Shown here: piece by piece, positions 27,667-36,343 of the stretch
How positions within the stretch are numbered: position 1 is the first letter of the stretch
Layout: every line of letters begins with the position of its first letter
Assembly: GCF_000701465.1 (NCBI RefSeq)
Contig: NZ_JNIY01000004.1
Location: 124,001-188,000 of the forward strand
Direction: 5' to 3'
Source: Paraoerskovia marina DSM 21750
Lineage (GTDB): Bacteria; Actinomycetota; Actinomycetes; Actinomycetales; Cellulomonadaceae
Length of the DNA stretch: 64,000 nt
Made by a program: the position numbers and the translations under genes
Notes under the pieces: generated by a model
The model's input: the letters and a program-made list of their open reading frames with translations, nothing else
Databases searched by the model: none
Told to the model about the DNA's origin: nothing

Positions 27667-28518
27667 CTACGGAGCGGCTGTCAGGGTCAGCAACGTGGCC
27701 TCCGGGCGGCACGCGAATCGCACCGGCGCGTACGGCGACGTCCCGGCCCCGGCCGAGACGTGCATCATCGTGGAGCCCTCACCACCCGGCCTGTCCGGGC
27801 GTTCGCCGGGCCACCCGTGGACGCCGGAGACACGGCGGCGGTCCAGGTCGCAGTTGGTGACAAGAGCGCCGTAGAACGGCACGCAGAGCTGCCCGCCGTG
27901 GGTGTGGCCGGCCAGGATCAGGTCGGAGTCGTCGTCGTGCATCGCGTTCAGCACGCGCCGGTACGGGGCGTGCGCGACACCGAGCCGGAACGCCCCGGGG
28001 GAGCGCGGCGCCGGCGTCGGGAACACGTCCAGGTCGAGATGCGGGTCGTCGACCCCGGCGAGCTCGATGCGACGACCTCCCACCTCGAGCACGTCGCGCC
28101 GGTTGGTGAGGTCCTTCCACCCCGCGGACCGGAGCTCGCGCGCGAGCTCCTCGGCCGGGAGATCGCGCTCCGGGTTGCGGCGCGGGACCCGTGCGTCGGG
28201 GAGCAGGTACCGGGCGGGGTTCTTGGCGTGCGGGGCGTAGTAGTCGTTCGAGCCCATCACGAACGTCCCCGCGGAGGACGCCAGGAGCGGCTCCAAGGCG
28301 TGCAGCAGCGGTGCGAGCGCCTGACGGTGCGCCATGTTGTCGCCGGTGTCGACGACGACGTCCGGTCGCAGCTCGGCGAGCGAGCGGACCCAGTCGATCT
28401 TGCGCTGCTGCGTGGGCGTCAGGTGCAGGTCGGAGATGTGCAGGACACGGAGGTCGGCCATCCCCGCCGGGAGGACCGGCAGCGTGGCCTCACGGACCGT
28501 GAAGAGCTTGGTCTCCAC
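27667..28518 (-). CDS. metallophosphoesterase
   Basis: A 283-residue calcineurin-like phosphoesterase with the metal motifs LHISDLHL, VVDTGDN, GSNDYY (N-D variant of GNHD), and GHTHGGQ. Membrane-linked relatives act on envelope or cyclic nucleotide substrates. The GTG at 28518 is the first standard start, but the frame stays open upstream and encodes a helix (TVAWTAGLGLAGIAYAH) that relatives usually have, back to a CTG at 28596 overlapping the PBP stop. The true N-terminus may be there. Lies just downstream of the PBP gene, suggesting a wall-related role. Confidence 0.88.
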   Translation of the reverse strand: METKLFTVREATLPVLPAGMADLRVLHISDLHLTPTQQRKIDWVRSLAELRPDVVVDTGDNMAHRQALAPLLHALEPLLASSAGTFVMGSNDYYAPHAKNPARYLLPDARVPRRNPERDLPAEELARELRSAGWKDLTNRRDVLEVGGRRIELAGVDDPHLDLDVFPTPAPRSPGAFRLGVAHAPYRRVLNAMHDDDSDLILAGHTHGGQLCVPFYGALVTNCDLDRRRVSGVHGWPGERPDRPGGEGSTMMHVSAGAGTSPYAPVRFACRPEATLLTLTAAP

Positions 28519-28592
28519 GTGCGCGTAGGCGATGCCCGCGAGGCCGAGCCCGGCCGTCCAGGCGACCGTCCGCGCTGCCGTGCGTCGCGCGC

Positions 28593-30944
28593 TCAGTCCT
28601 CGCTCCCGGAGTCGTCTCCGCCGTTGCCGTTGCCGTTGCCGTTCCCACCGCTGTTGCCGTTGCCGCCGCCGTCGGCGTCACCACCGTCACCACCGTCGCC
28701 GCCGTCCGAGTCGCCGGAGTCGGAGTCGGAGTCGTCCGAGTCGTCGGACGTCGGCGCGGGCGCGGGCGCGGGCGGCGGGGCAGGAGTGCCGATCATGCTG
28801 GCGCTCGGTGTCCCGAAGTCCTCGACGGGCATCCCGGCGACGGCGTCGTCCATGAAGTCCGTCCAGATCGGCCCGGCGACGTCGCCACCGTAGAGCGGGG
28901 TGTACCAGACGCCGTTCACCTCGAACTGGAGGTGGTCGTCCTCGGACTCGGCGTTGCCCACCCAGACGCTCGTCGAGATCTGCGGGGTGTAGCCGTTGAA
29001 CCACGTCTGGCTGCTGAGGTTCGTCGTTCCCGTCTTCGCGGCGGCGGGTCGACCGTCGGCAAGGCCGTCGTTCGAGGCCGTGCCGCCGGGGGTGAACGCC
29101 TGCGTCATCGCGTACGCGACGGTGTTGGCGATGTCGGGGTCGATCGCCTCCTCGGTGCAGGTCGACTCCGGCTCGACGATCGTGTTGCCGTCCGTGTCGG
29201 TGACCTTCGTGATCGCCAGCGGCTCGCAGTAGGTACCGCCGGAGGCGAAGGTGCCGTACGCGGAGGCCTGGAGCAGCGGCGCGGAGGCCTGGGTACCGAT
29301 GATCATCGGTGCGAAGACGTTGACGTCCTCCTCGGTCGGTGCATTGAGCTTGTCGCCCTTGGCGTGGGTGTCCGTGGCGATCGCGGTGGTGGTGGGGCGG
29401 TAGCCGATGTCCCACGCGGTGTCGGCGAGGTCGCAGAGGTTGAGCTGCTTGCCCATGGCCACGTACGCCGAGTTCACGGACTTCTTGGTGGCTTCGAGCG
29501 CGGAGATGTTGCCGGACGCGACACCCTCGGCGTTGGCCGGGCTCCACGTCTCGCTCGAGAGGCGCGCGCAGGGCGAGGTGTCGAACTGGTTGACGACGTA
29601 CGTCTGCTTCGCCGCTGGGACCTCGTCGTACAGCGTGTGGCCGGAGCGCAGCCACTCGGCGAGCACGAACGGCTTGAACGTCGAGCCCACCTGGAACCCG
29701 CCGGAGTTGCCGTGGGCGGGGTCCGCGGAGTAGTTGATCGCCGTCGTGAACGGCTCGGGTTCCGTGGTCGCGTCGTACGGACGGTTCTGCGCCATCGCGA
29801 GGATCTTGCCCGTGCCGGGCTCGATCGAGGCGAGCGCGCTCTCGAGACCGGAGTCGTCGTCGGCCGGCACGCCGGCGGCGACGGACTTCTGGGCCTCCTT
29901 CTGCATGTCCGGGTCGATCGTCGTCGTGATGGTCAGCCCGCCGCGGTAGAGCAGCTCCTGACGCTCCTCGGCGGTCTCGCCGTAGAGCTCGTTGTCGACG
30001 ATCTCCTTGGTCACGTAGTCGCAGAACCACGCGTACGTCTGGTTGGCCTGGCAGCCCGCCTCGGTGGGGTGCACGTCGAGGGTGTCCTCGATGCTGCTCG
30101 AGCGCGCGGTGTCGTACTCGTCCTTGGTGATGTACCCCTGCTCGTACATCAGCTTGAGGACGATGTTGCGGCGGCTCTCGGTGTCCTCGGGGTTGCGGGT
30201 CGGGTCGTACGCCGTCGGGGACTTGGTGATCCCGGCGATCGTGGCCGACTCGGTGACGTTGAGGTCGGCGGCGTTCTTGCCGAAGTAGTAGCGGGCGGCC
30301 GTCTCGACGCCGTAGATGCCCACACCGAACTGCGCGATGTTGAGGTAGGCCTCGAGGATCTCGTCCTTGGTCATCTGCTTCTCGAGGGAGATCGCGAGCT
30401 TGGCCTCCTTGGCCTTGCGCTCCAGCGTGCTCTCCTGCGCCGCCTCGATCGCGAGCGGGTCGTCGTCGCGGACGGCCTTCTCGATCAGCACGTTCTTGAC
30501 GTACTGCTGGGTCAGCGTCGACGCACCCTGCTGGTCGCCGCCCGCGAAGTTGTTGACGGCGGCACGGGCGGTGCCCTCGACGTCGACGCCCCCGTGCTCG
30601 TAGAACCGCTTGTCCTCGGTCGCGACTACGGCGTTCTGCATGTTGTCCGAGACCTCGTCCTGCGGGACGACGATGCGGTTCTCGGTCCAGTAGCGGGCGA
30701 TGACGGTCTTGCCGTCGTTGGCCACGATCACCGACTGCTCCGACAGAGGCCCGGGCTCCAGCTCGTCGGGCAGGTCGTCGAAGACCTGCACGGCGGTGTC
30801 GGTCACGGTCTTCGCCCCGGCGGCCAGCGGCACCAGCAGGCCGCCGGCGAGGATCCCGCCGACGCCGGCGAGGAGGACCAGGGCAAGGATCAGCGCGAGC
30901 AGCTGCACCACGTTGACGTGGCGTCCGTGAGACCGATTGACCAT
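28593..30944 (-). CDS. class A penicillin-binding protein (glycosyltransferase/transpeptidase)
   Basis: A 783-residue bifunctional peptidoglycan synthase. One N-terminal membrane anchor (VVQLLALILALVLLAGVGG) is followed by the GT51 domain with VVATEDKRFYEHGGVD (catalytic Glu) and GASTLTQQYVKN. The transpeptidase has SxxK in GSTFKPF, SxN in SVNSAY and KTG in AAKTGTTN. The last 90 residues are a Pro-rich then Asp/Ser/Gly/Asn repeat tail, unlike the catalytic part and possibly a flexible wall-spanning end. TAGGCT lies 6 nt before the ATG, so it is likely leaderless. Metallophosphoesterase follows directly. Confidence 0.96.
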   Translation of the reverse strand: MVNRSHGRHVNVVQLLALILALVLLAGVGGILAGGLLVPLAAGAKTVTDTAVQVFDDLPDELEPGPLSEQSVIVANDGKTVIARYWTENRIVVPQDEVSDNMQNAVVATEDKRFYEHGGVDVEGTARAAVNNFAGGDQQGASTLTQQYVKNVLIEKAVRDDDPLAIEAAQESTLERKAKEAKLAISLEKQMTKDEILEAYLNIAQFGVGIYGVETAARYYFGKNAADLNVTESATIAGITKSPTAYDPTRNPEDTESRRNIVLKLMYEQGYITKDEYDTARSSSIEDTLDVHPTEAGCQANQTYAWFCDYVTKEIVDNELYGETAEERQELLYRGGLTITTTIDPDMQKEAQKSVAAGVPADDDSGLESALASIEPGTGKILAMAQNRPYDATTEPEPFTTAINYSADPAHGNSGGFQVGSTFKPFVLAEWLRSGHTLYDEVPAAKQTYVVNQFDTSPCARLSSETWSPANAEGVASGNISALEATKKSVNSAYVAMGKQLNLCDLADTAWDIGYRPTTTAIATDTHAKGDKLNAPTEEDVNVFAPMIIGTQASAPLLQASAYGTFASGGTYCEPLAITKVTDTDGNTIVEPESTCTEEAIDPDIANTVAYAMTQAFTPGGTASNDGLADGRPAAAKTGTTNLSSQTWFNGYTPQISTSVWVGNAESEDDHLQFEVNGVWYTPLYGGDVAGPIWTDFMDDAVAGMPVEDFGTPSASMIGTPAPPPAPAPAPTSDDSDDSDSDSGDSDGGDGGDGGDADGGGNGNSGGNGNGNGNGGDDSGSED

Positions 30945-30956
30945 GGCCCTAGCCTA
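30945..30956 (-). promoter_or_regulatory. leaderless promoter -10 (TAGGCT) of PBP gene
   Basis: Minus-strand TAGGCT (30951-30956) is 6 nt before the ATG at 30944. It diverges from an identical element for the DUF4177 gene. Confidence 0.6.
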
Positions 30957-31060
30957 CGGGAGGGGCCTGCCGGAGCGGGGGACGGGCGTGGCCAAGGTGT
31001 GATGATCGTGTGGGGATCGCGACGGACGCGTCGACGAGATGTGAGGCCCCGTCGTCCGGC

Positions 31061-31072
31061 TAGGCTCGGCAC
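31061..31072 (+). promoter_or_regulatory. leaderless promoter -10 (TAGGCT) of DUF4177 gene
   Basis: TAGGCT (31061-31066) is 6 nt before the ATG at 31073. Confidence 0.65.
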
Positions 31073-31237
31073 ATGGCTACCACCTGGGAATACGCGACCA
31101 TTCCGCTCATCATTCACAACACCAAGGCTGTGCTCGACACGTGGGGCTCCGACGGCTGGGAGCTCGTCCAGGTCGTCCCCGGACCTGACGGCAACGGGCT
31201 CGTCGCCTACCTCAAGCGTCCGACGGGCGAGGCGTGA
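31073..31237 (+). CDS. DUF4177-like small protein
   Basis: A 54-residue protein opening MATTWEYATIPLIIHNTKAV and continuing DTWGSDGWELVQVVPGPDG then LVAYLKRP. The WEY...GWELVxV pattern is that of the DUF4177 family, a tiny alpha/beta protein of unknown role. It has a good leaderless promoter, and its stop overlaps the GTG of the RidA gene (GTGA), so the two are coupled. Confidence 0.85.
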   Translation: MATTWEYATIPLIIHNTKAVLDTWGSDGWELVQVVPGPDGNGLVAYLKRPTGEA

Positions 31238-31713
31238 CGGCCTCCGCACCCGGCACGATCGCGCGGCGCCTCGCCGAGCTCGGCCTCGAGCTTCCCCCGG
31301 TCGCGGCACCGCTCGCCTCGTACGTGCCCGCCGTGCGGTCGGGTCGGTACGTCTACACCGCCGGGCAGCTGCCGCTGGTCGACGGGACGCTGCCCGTGAC
31401 GGGCAAGGTCGGTGCCGACGTGACGCCCGAGGCCGCCGCCGAGCAGGCACGGGTGTGCGTGCTCAACGCCCTGGCCGCGATCCACGACGTCGCGGGCTCG
31501 CTCGACCGGGTGGCGCGCGTCGTCAAGGTGGTCGGCTACGTGGCGAGCGACCCCTCGTTCACCGCACAGCCCGCCGTCGTGAACGGGGCGAGCACGCTGA
31601 TCGGCGAGCTCTTCGGGGACGCGGGCGTGCACGCGCGCTCCGCGGTGGGGGTCGCCGTGCTCCCGCTCGACGCCCCCGTCGAGGTCGAGCTCGTCGTCGA
31701 GCTCGAGGAGTAG
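31234..31713 (+). CDS. RidA family protein (YjgF/YER057c/UK114)
   Basis: A 159-residue Rid protein of the longer subfamily: SYVPAVRSGRYVYTAGQLPLVDG, then AEQARVCVLNALAAIHDVAGSLDRVARVVKVVGYVAS. Classic RidA deaminates reactive enamine/imine intermediates. The Arg of the canonical active site near the C-terminus (here HARSAVGVAVLPLDAPVEVE) is present as ARSAVGV. Coupled to DUF4177; exact substrate uncertain for this subgroup. Confidence 0.9.
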   Translation: MTASAPGTIARRLAELGLELPPVAAPLASYVPAVRSGRYVYTAGQLPLVDGTLPVTGKVGADVTPEAAAEQARVCVLNALAAIHDVAGSLDRVARVVKVVGYVASDPSFTAQPAVVNGASTLIGELFGDAGVHARSAVGVAVLPLDAPVEVELVVELEE

Positions 31714-31750
31714 GGCTGCGGTGTCCCGTGCGAGTCCGCGGGGCCCGACG

Positions 31751-31787
31751 ACGAAGGCCGCCCGATCGACGATCGGGCGGCCTTCGT
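31751..31787. terminator. bidirectional hairpin between RidA and crp genes
   Basis: A perfect 17-bp stem ACGAAGGCCGCCCGATC/GATCGGGCGGCCTTCGT with a GAC loop sits between the convergent genes. Confidence 0.8.
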
Positions 31788-31801
31788 GCGTGCGGGGCGT
31801 G

Positions 31802-32479
31802 TCAGCGCGCGCGGCGCTCCAGGCGGTCGACGTCCAGGAGGACGATGGCACGTCCCTCGCGGCGGACCCAGTTGCGGGCGGCGAAGTCGGCCAGAGCCTT
31901 GTTCACCGTCTCGCGCGAGGCACCGACGAGCTGCGCGAGCTCCTCCTGCGTGAGGTCGTGGGCGACGCGCAGACCCTCGTCGGTCTGCTCGCCGAACCGG
32001 TTCGACAGGTCGAGGAGCGCCTTGGCGACGCGGCCGGGCACGTCGGAGAACACGAGGTCCGCCAGCGTCTCGTTGGTGCGGCGCAGACGACGCGCGAGCG
32101 CGTGCAGCAGGTGCGTCGCGACGCCCGGGTGCGCCTCGATCCAGGACACGAGCGACTGGTGGGCCAGCTCGTGGACCGTGGCCTCGGAGACGGCGGAGGC
32201 CGTCGCGGTGCGGGGGCCCGGGTCGAACAGGGAGAGCTCGCCGAACATCTCGCCGGGGCCGAGGATGGACAGCAGGTTCTCGCGGCCGTCCGTGGAGCGG
32301 CGGCCGAGCTTGATCTTGCCGCTGCCGATCACATAGAGCCGGTCGCCGGGCTCGCCCTCGCGGAACAGCACCTCGCCGCGAGAAAGGTCGATCTCGGTCA
32401 TCGACTCAAAGAGTCGCCGGGTCTCTTCGCGTTCCATGGTGGCGAAGAGAGGGGCCGAGAGCACAACGTCGTCGTCCAC
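31802..32479 (-). CDS. crp: Crp/Fnr family transcriptional regulator (GlxR-like)
   Basis: A 225-residue regulator. The cyclic-nucleotide domain has FREGEPGDRLYVIGSGKIKLG, then GPGEMFGELSLFDPGPRTATASA, the phosphate-binding cassette with Glu and Arg needed for cAMP. The winged HTH is LTQEELAQLVGASRETVNKALADFA. Length and sequence fit actinobacterial Crp/GlxR. GTG start at 32479 has GAAGGA upstream. It is a global regulator candidate for carbon use in this organism, possibly including the palindrome at the FNT gene. Confidence 0.92.
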   Translation of the reverse strand: MDDDVVLSAPLFATMEREETRRLFESMTEIDLSRGEVLFREGEPGDRLYVIGSGKIKLGRRSTDGRENLLSILGPGEMFGELSLFDPGPRTATASAVSEATVHELAHQSLVSWIEAHPGVATHLLHALARRLRRTNETLADLVFSDVPGRVAKALLDLSNRFGEQTDEGLRVAHDLTQEELAQLVGASRETVNKALADFAARNWVRREGRAIVLLDVDRLERRAR

Positions 32480-32563
32480 GCGTAATGTCCTTCGTCGTCC
32501 GTCCGACCGTCCGTACGGGATCACCCGCGGACGTCGATCCCGTCGGGATCCGTCACCACCAAG

Positions 32564-32582
32564 TTTGCACCATCGGTGCAAA
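32564..32582. promoter_or_regulatory. palindrome TTTGCACC-N3-GGTGCAAA between crp and nth
   Basis: A perfect 8-bp inverted repeat with a 3-base spacer lies 85 bases upstream of crp and 67 upstream of nth. Size and symmetry fit an operator for a dimeric regulator; it does not match the TGTGA Crp half-site well. Confidence 0.5.
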
Positions 32583-32636
32583 TGCGCCGACTTTGTGAAG
32601 ACCGCGGAGGTCAGGGCGGGTCCTGCGGGCGGTCGG

Positions 32637-32648
32637 TAGGCTGCGGGC
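32637..32648 (+). promoter_or_regulatory. leaderless promoter -10 (TAGGCT) of nth
   Basis: TAGGCT (32637-32642) is 6 nt before the GTG at 32649. Confidence 0.65.
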
Positions 32649-33341
32649 GTGACGACCGAGAGCCGACTCGCACTGGTCCGCCGGGCGCGACGCACCAACC
32701 GCGAGCTTGCCGTGGTCCACCCGGACGCGCACTGCGAGCTCGACTTCCGTTCACCGCTGGAGCTGCTGGTCGCCACGGTGCTCTCCGCCCAGACGACGGA
32801 CAAGCGCGTCAACGCGACCACGCCGGAGCTCTTCGCCCGGTTCCCCGACGCGGCGGCGCTCGCCGGGGCAGACCGCGAGGAGCTCGAGGAGATCCTGCGG
32901 CCCACCGGGTTCTTCCGGGCCAAGGCGCGGTCCGTCGTCGGGATCGGTCAGGCGTTGGTCGAGCGGTACGACGGCGAGGTCCCGGCCGACCTGGACGCGC
33001 TCGTCTCTCTGCCGGGCGTCGGCCGCAAGACAGCGAACGTCGTGCTGAGTGACGCGTTCGGCGTGCCCGGGCTGACCGTGGACACGCACGTCGGGCGGCT
33101 CGTGCGCCGGTGGGGGTGGACCGCCGAGGAGGATCCGGTCAAGGTCGAGTCCGCCGTCGCGGGGCTGATCGAGAAGCGCGAGTGGACGATCTTCTCGCAC
33201 CGCACGATCTTCCACGGGCGTCGGGTTTGCCACGCCCGCACGCCGGCGTGCGGGGCGTGCGCCCTCGCGCACCTGTGCCCGTCCTCGGGGGTCGGGGAGC
33301 AGGACCCGGTCCGAGCCGAACGGCTCGTCAAGACGTCGTAG
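32649..33341 (+). CDS. nth: endonuclease III (DNA glycosylase/AP lyase)
   Basis: A 230-residue base-excision repair enzyme removing oxidised pyrimidines. It has the helix-hairpin-helix [18 protein letters not shown] with the catalytic Lys, the catalytic Asp in VDTHVGRL, and the [4Fe-4S] loop C-x6-C-x2-C-x5-C ([17 protein letters not shown]). Divergent from crp, as in other actinobacteria. Its 3' end overlaps the convergent hydrolase gene by 14 bases. Confidence 0.97.
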   Translation: MTTESRLALVRRARRTNRELAVVHPDAHCELDFRSPLELLVATVLSAQTTDKRVNATTPELFARFPDAAALAGADREELEEILRPTGFFRAKARSVVGIGQALVERYDGEVPADLDALVSLPGVGRKTANVVLSDAFGVPGLTVDTHVGRLVRRWGWTAEEDPVKVESAVAGLIEKREWTIFSHRTIFHGRRVCHARTPACGACALAHLCPSSGVGEQDPVRAERLVKTS

Positions 33342-34281
33342 ACCGGCGCTCCTGGGTCTCGTCGAGCCAGTCGACGAGCAGCGAGCTCACGCGCTCCGGT
33401 GCCTCCTCGGGCACGAGGTGGCCGACGCCGTCGAGCGACTCGAACCGGAGATGGCGCGCGATCGCCGCGGCGTCAGTGTCGACGGTCGACCGCCGCAGGT
33501 ACGGGTCGCGCTCGCCGTGCACCTGCAGAGCAGGGACCGTCACCGGACGACGCAGCGCGGCGAGGTACCGGCGACCGCTCGGACGTCCCGCGGAGCGCAC
33601 GGTCCACCGCACGGCCTCCATCGTGCTGTGGGCGGTGAACGGGATGCGCAGCGCGGCCTGGTAGGCCGTGACGACGTCGTGTGCCGGCGGGACGACGGAG
33701 GCCTCGGCGAGGTACTCGTCGACGAGCTCGCCGCTCACCAGCCCCCGCTCGGGCAGCGTCGGCACCTGGGCGAAGGCCAGACGGCGCAGAGCGACGGGTG
33801 TCAGGGCCTTGCGCAGCGGGACGTTGAGCCGGGCGGGGTGCGGGCTGGCCACGCACCCGACGCCGGCCACGACGGCGGGCTGGAGCGCGGCCGTGCCCCA
33901 CGCGAGCGCACCGCCGGAGCCGTGACCGATCACGACGGCGCGGTCGGCGCCGAGCGCGCGGACCACCCCGGCGACGTCGCGGGTCCGTGCGGGCGCGTCG
34001 TAGCCCAGCGGAGGCTTGTCCGATCCGCCGGTACCGCGCAGGTCCATCGCGGCGACCCGGTACCCGGCGTCGCAGAGCGCGGGGATCTGGTGGCGCCACG
34101 CCCACCACGTCTGGGCGAACCCGTGCAGCAGGAGCACCAGCGGGGAGTCGTTCCGCGTCCGGGTGACGCCCGCCGGGCACGGCGGGTCGGCGAGGGCGAC
34201 GTGGAACCGCGACCCGTTGGCCGGGACCATCTCGTGCCGCCACGGGCCCGGCTGGAGCGCGACCGTGTAGTCCGCGATCAC
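33328..34281 (-). CDS. alpha/beta fold hydrolase lacking the usual nucleophile
   Basis: A 317-residue alpha/beta hydrolase: oxyanion-type [29 protein letters not shown], and a late Asp/His pair ([18 protein letters not shown]). At the nucleophile elbow it reads VIGHGSGG, where relatives have GHSxGG or GHDxGG, so Gly stands in the nucleophile position and a Ser one place later. GTG start at 34281 overlaps the glnR stop (GTGA). Activity and substrate are uncertain; a structural or non-hydrolytic role is possible. Confidence 0.85.
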   Translation of the reverse strand: MIADYTVALQPGPWRHEMVPANGSRFHVALADPPCPAGVTRTRNDSPLVLLLHGFAQTWWAWRHQIPALCDAGYRVAAMDLRGTGGSDKPPLGYDAPARTRDVAGVVRALGADRAVVIGHGSGGALAWGTAALQPAVVAGVGCVASPHPARLNVPLRKALTPVALRRLAFAQVPTLPERGLVSGELVDEYLAEASVVPPAHDVVTAYQAALRIPFTAHSTMEAVRWTVRSAGRPSGRRYLAALRRPVTVPALQVHGERDPYLRRSTVDTDAAAIARHLRFESLDGVGHLVPEEAPERVSSLLVDWLDETQERRSTTS

Positions 34282-34994
34282 GAGAGGCTGCCGTCGTCGA
34301 CCACGGTCACCTCGGGGCCGTTCTCCTTCGGCGCGTTGAACAGGTAGCCGACGTTGCGGACCGTGCCGATCAGCTGGTCGTGCTCGGCGCCGAGCTTGGC
34401 CCGCAGTCGTCGGATGTGGACGTCGACCGTGCGCGTGCCCCCGTAGTAGTCGTAGCCCCAGACCTCCTGGAGAAGCTGTGCGCGGGTGAAGACGCGCCCC
34501 GGGTGCTGCACGAGGTGCTTGAGGAGCTCGAACTCCTTGTACGTGAGGTCGAGGGGCTGCCCGCGGAGCCGTGCCGAGTAGCCGCTGATGTCGATCGCCA
34601 GCTCCCCGGCGGCGATCTCCTCGTGCTCGTCGGTCGCGCGGCTCGGCGACGCCTCGCGCACGAGTCGGAGCCGCGCCTCGACCTCCGCGGGCCCGGCGGA
34701 GTCCAGGATGATCTCGTCGGCCCCCCACTCCGCGTTGACGACGGTGAACCCTCCCTCGGTCATCACGAGGACGAGCGGGACGTCCATCCCTGTCGCGCGG
34801 AGCATGCGGGACGTGGTGCGCGCGGCGACCAGGTCGCGGCGCGCGTCGAGCAGGACCACGTCTGCGTCGGGGGCGTCCACGAGCGCCGACGGTTCCATCG
34901 GAAGGACGCGGATCCGGTGGTTCATCAGGCCCAACGAGGGCAGCACGTCCGCGGACCCGCCGTTGGACGGCGTGAGAATTAAGAGGACGGCCAC
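34278..34994 (-). CDS. glnR: GlnR-like nitrogen response regulator (OmpR family, orphan)
   Basis: A 238-residue regulator matching actinobacterial GlnR: receiver-like domain with Asp50 in [12 protein letters not shown] and an otherwise degenerate phosphorylation pocket ([32 protein letters not shown]), and a winged helix with [22 protein letters not shown] and [17 protein letters not shown]. GlnR governs glutamine synthetase, ammonium uptake and nitrite genes in relatives. I chose GTG 34994, since GGAGGT is 6 nt upstream; ATG 35000 would leave only 1 nt. Codon 5 is a rare TTA. No kinase adjoins it. Confidence 0.9.
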   Translation of the reverse strand: MAVLLILTPSNGGSADVLPSLGLMNHRIRVLPMEPSALVDAPDADVVLLDARRDLVAARTTSRMLRATGMDVPLVLVMTEGGFTVVNAEWGADEIILDSAGPAEVEARLRLVREASPSRATDEHEEIAAGELAIDISGYSARLRGQPLDLTYKEFELLKHLVQHPGRVFTRAQLLQEVWGYDYYGGTRTVDVHIRRLRAKLGAEHDQLIGTVRNVGYLFNAPKENGPEVTVVDDGSLS

Positions 34995-35118
34995 CGGCAT
35001 ACCTCCTACAGTGCAGACCACTCGAACGGTGGCCCAGGTTACCGTGCCCGGAGCCCGTGGCCGCGCGGTTCGCGGCCGACGTCGCCTCTCGGGCGCGTCG
35101 TCTGCGAGAATCTGACGC

Positions 35119-35145
35119 GTGTCCACCCGACCCGAGACCCGCTGA
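35119..35145 (+). CDS. 8-codon micro-ORF overlapping the start of a membrane protein gene
   Basis: GAGAAT (35106-35111) stands 7 nt before a GTG that encodes MSTRPETR and ends in a TGA overlapping the downstream ATG (TGATG). It resembles a leaderless leader ORF that delivers ribosomes to the membrane gene. Whether it is translated is unproven. Confidence 0.35.
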   Translation: MSTRPETR

Positions 35146-35882
35146 TGCGCACCGAGAACCGCTCGGTCGCGACCGCCTGCCTCGCCGCCCTCGTCGCCGT
35201 CGCCGCGTACTTCGGCCCCACGGTGCTTGCCGGCGCGGCCACGCTGCTGGTCCTGCTCGTCGTGATCGGGTGGCCCGCGCTCCTGGATCTCCCTGCCGCC
35301 GGAGGCACGCGATTCGTCATCGCGCTGGCCGGGCTCGGTGCCGTCGCGACCGTCTACCTGACCGAGGGCGAGCAGGCTCTGCGCAACCTTCCGCTGGTCC
35401 TCGCGATGGCCCTCCTGCTCGCGTTCGTCAACGAGTTCCTCCGACGTGACGGGCGCGAACGCCTGGTCGACTCGGTGACGGGAACTGTCTCCGGGGTGGT
35501 CGTGGCGGTCGCCGCGGCCGGCTGGCTCGCCTCGGCACGGGGGGACTCCGGCGTGCCGCTCGTCGTGGCCTGCGCCGTCGGTCTGGCGATCGCCGCCGCG
35601 TTCGCGGCGCTCCCGCTCCGCGGCTGGTGGAGCGAGGTCGCGACCGTCGGCGTCGCCGTCGCCGCCGCCGGGCTGGTCGGCTGGCTCATGCCCGACCTCG
35701 GACTGACGCGCGGACTCTGGGCCGGGGTCGTCGCCGGTGTGGTCGTGGCGTCCAACCACCTTCTCTTCGACCGGGTGCCCGTGGTCCGCGACAGCCGGGC
35801 GGCCGGCGTCGCCGCCATCTGCGTGCCTGTCGCGGTGACGGGGGCGATCGTCTACGTCGTGGGGCGGGTGCTGGCCGGATGA
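35145..35882 (+). CDS. polytopic membrane protein, function unknown
   Basis: A 245-residue protein with about eight hydrophobic helices (for example [48 protein letters not shown]). A conserved-looking loop [18 protein letters not shown] sits between helices 4 and 5. The start ATG overlaps the stop of an 8-codon micro-ORF; its own stop overlaps the thioredoxin-like gene (ATGA). No family recognised, but coupling to the redox genes suggests a shared task. Confidence 0.75.
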   Translation: MRTENRSVATACLAALVAVAAYFGPTVLAGAATLLVLLVVIGWPALLDLPAAGGTRFVIALAGLGAVATVYLTEGEQALRNLPLVLAMALLLAFVNEFLRRDGRERLVDSVTGTVSGVVVAVAAAGWLASARGDSGVPLVVACAVGLAIAAAFAALPLRGWWSEVATVGVAVAAAGLVGWLMPDLGLTRGLWAGVVAGVVVASNHLLFDRVPVVRDSRAAGVAAICVPVAVTGAIVYVVGRVLAG

Positions 35883-36343
35883 CCGACAACCTCTGGATGC
35901 TCCTGGCCGTCCTCGCCCTGAGCGTCGTCGTCGGCGTGTGGTGGCGCTCGCGTCAGGGTGTGGTCCGTACGAGCGACACGGGGCCCGCGCAGCGGGCAGG
36001 TGCCGCACCGTGGGCCGACCTCGGGCTCCCGCACGACCGGATCGTGCTGATGCAGATGTCCGCCGAGATCTGCAGCGCCTGCCGGCAGACGGCCCGCGTG
36101 CTGTCCGAGGTCGCCGCCGCGGACGAGGGCGTCGTCCACGTCGAGCTCGACGTCGCCGAGCACCGGGACCTGGCCGCGGCGCTGCGCGTCCTGCGCACAC
36201 CGACCGTCGTGGTCGTCGGCACCGACGGCACCGAGGTCGTGCGCGCGTCGGGTGCGATGACGCCCACACAGGCACGCGAGGCGGTCGCCCGCGCCCGCGC
36301 CGAGATCTCGACCCCCGCGCAGAACACCGGAGCAGAACGATGA
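35879..36343 (+). CDS. membrane-anchored thioredoxin-like protein
   Basis: A 154-residue protein: an N-terminal membrane helix ([18 protein letters not shown]), then a thioredoxin fold with active site EICSACRQT (CxxC = CSAC) and the cis-Pro loop [10 protein letters not shown]. The active-site dipeptide Ser-Ala is unusual for a thioredoxin. It lies between a polytopic protein and a DUF4395 protein with ATGA overlaps on both sides, a set likely acting in extracytoplasmic or membrane thiol chemistry. Confidence 0.88.
   Translation: MTDNLWMLLAVLALSVVVGVWWRSRQGVVRTSDTGPAQRAGAAPWADLGLPHDRIVLMQMSAEICSACRQTARVLSEVAAADEGVVHVELDVAEHRDLAAALRVLRTPTVVVVGTDGTEVVRASGAMTPTQAREAVARARAEISTPAQNTGAER

Noticed and set aside
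28932-32336. A 1134-codon plus-strand frame
   Set aside because: It runs antisense to the PBP and crp genes and through two unrelated genes; no motif supports it.
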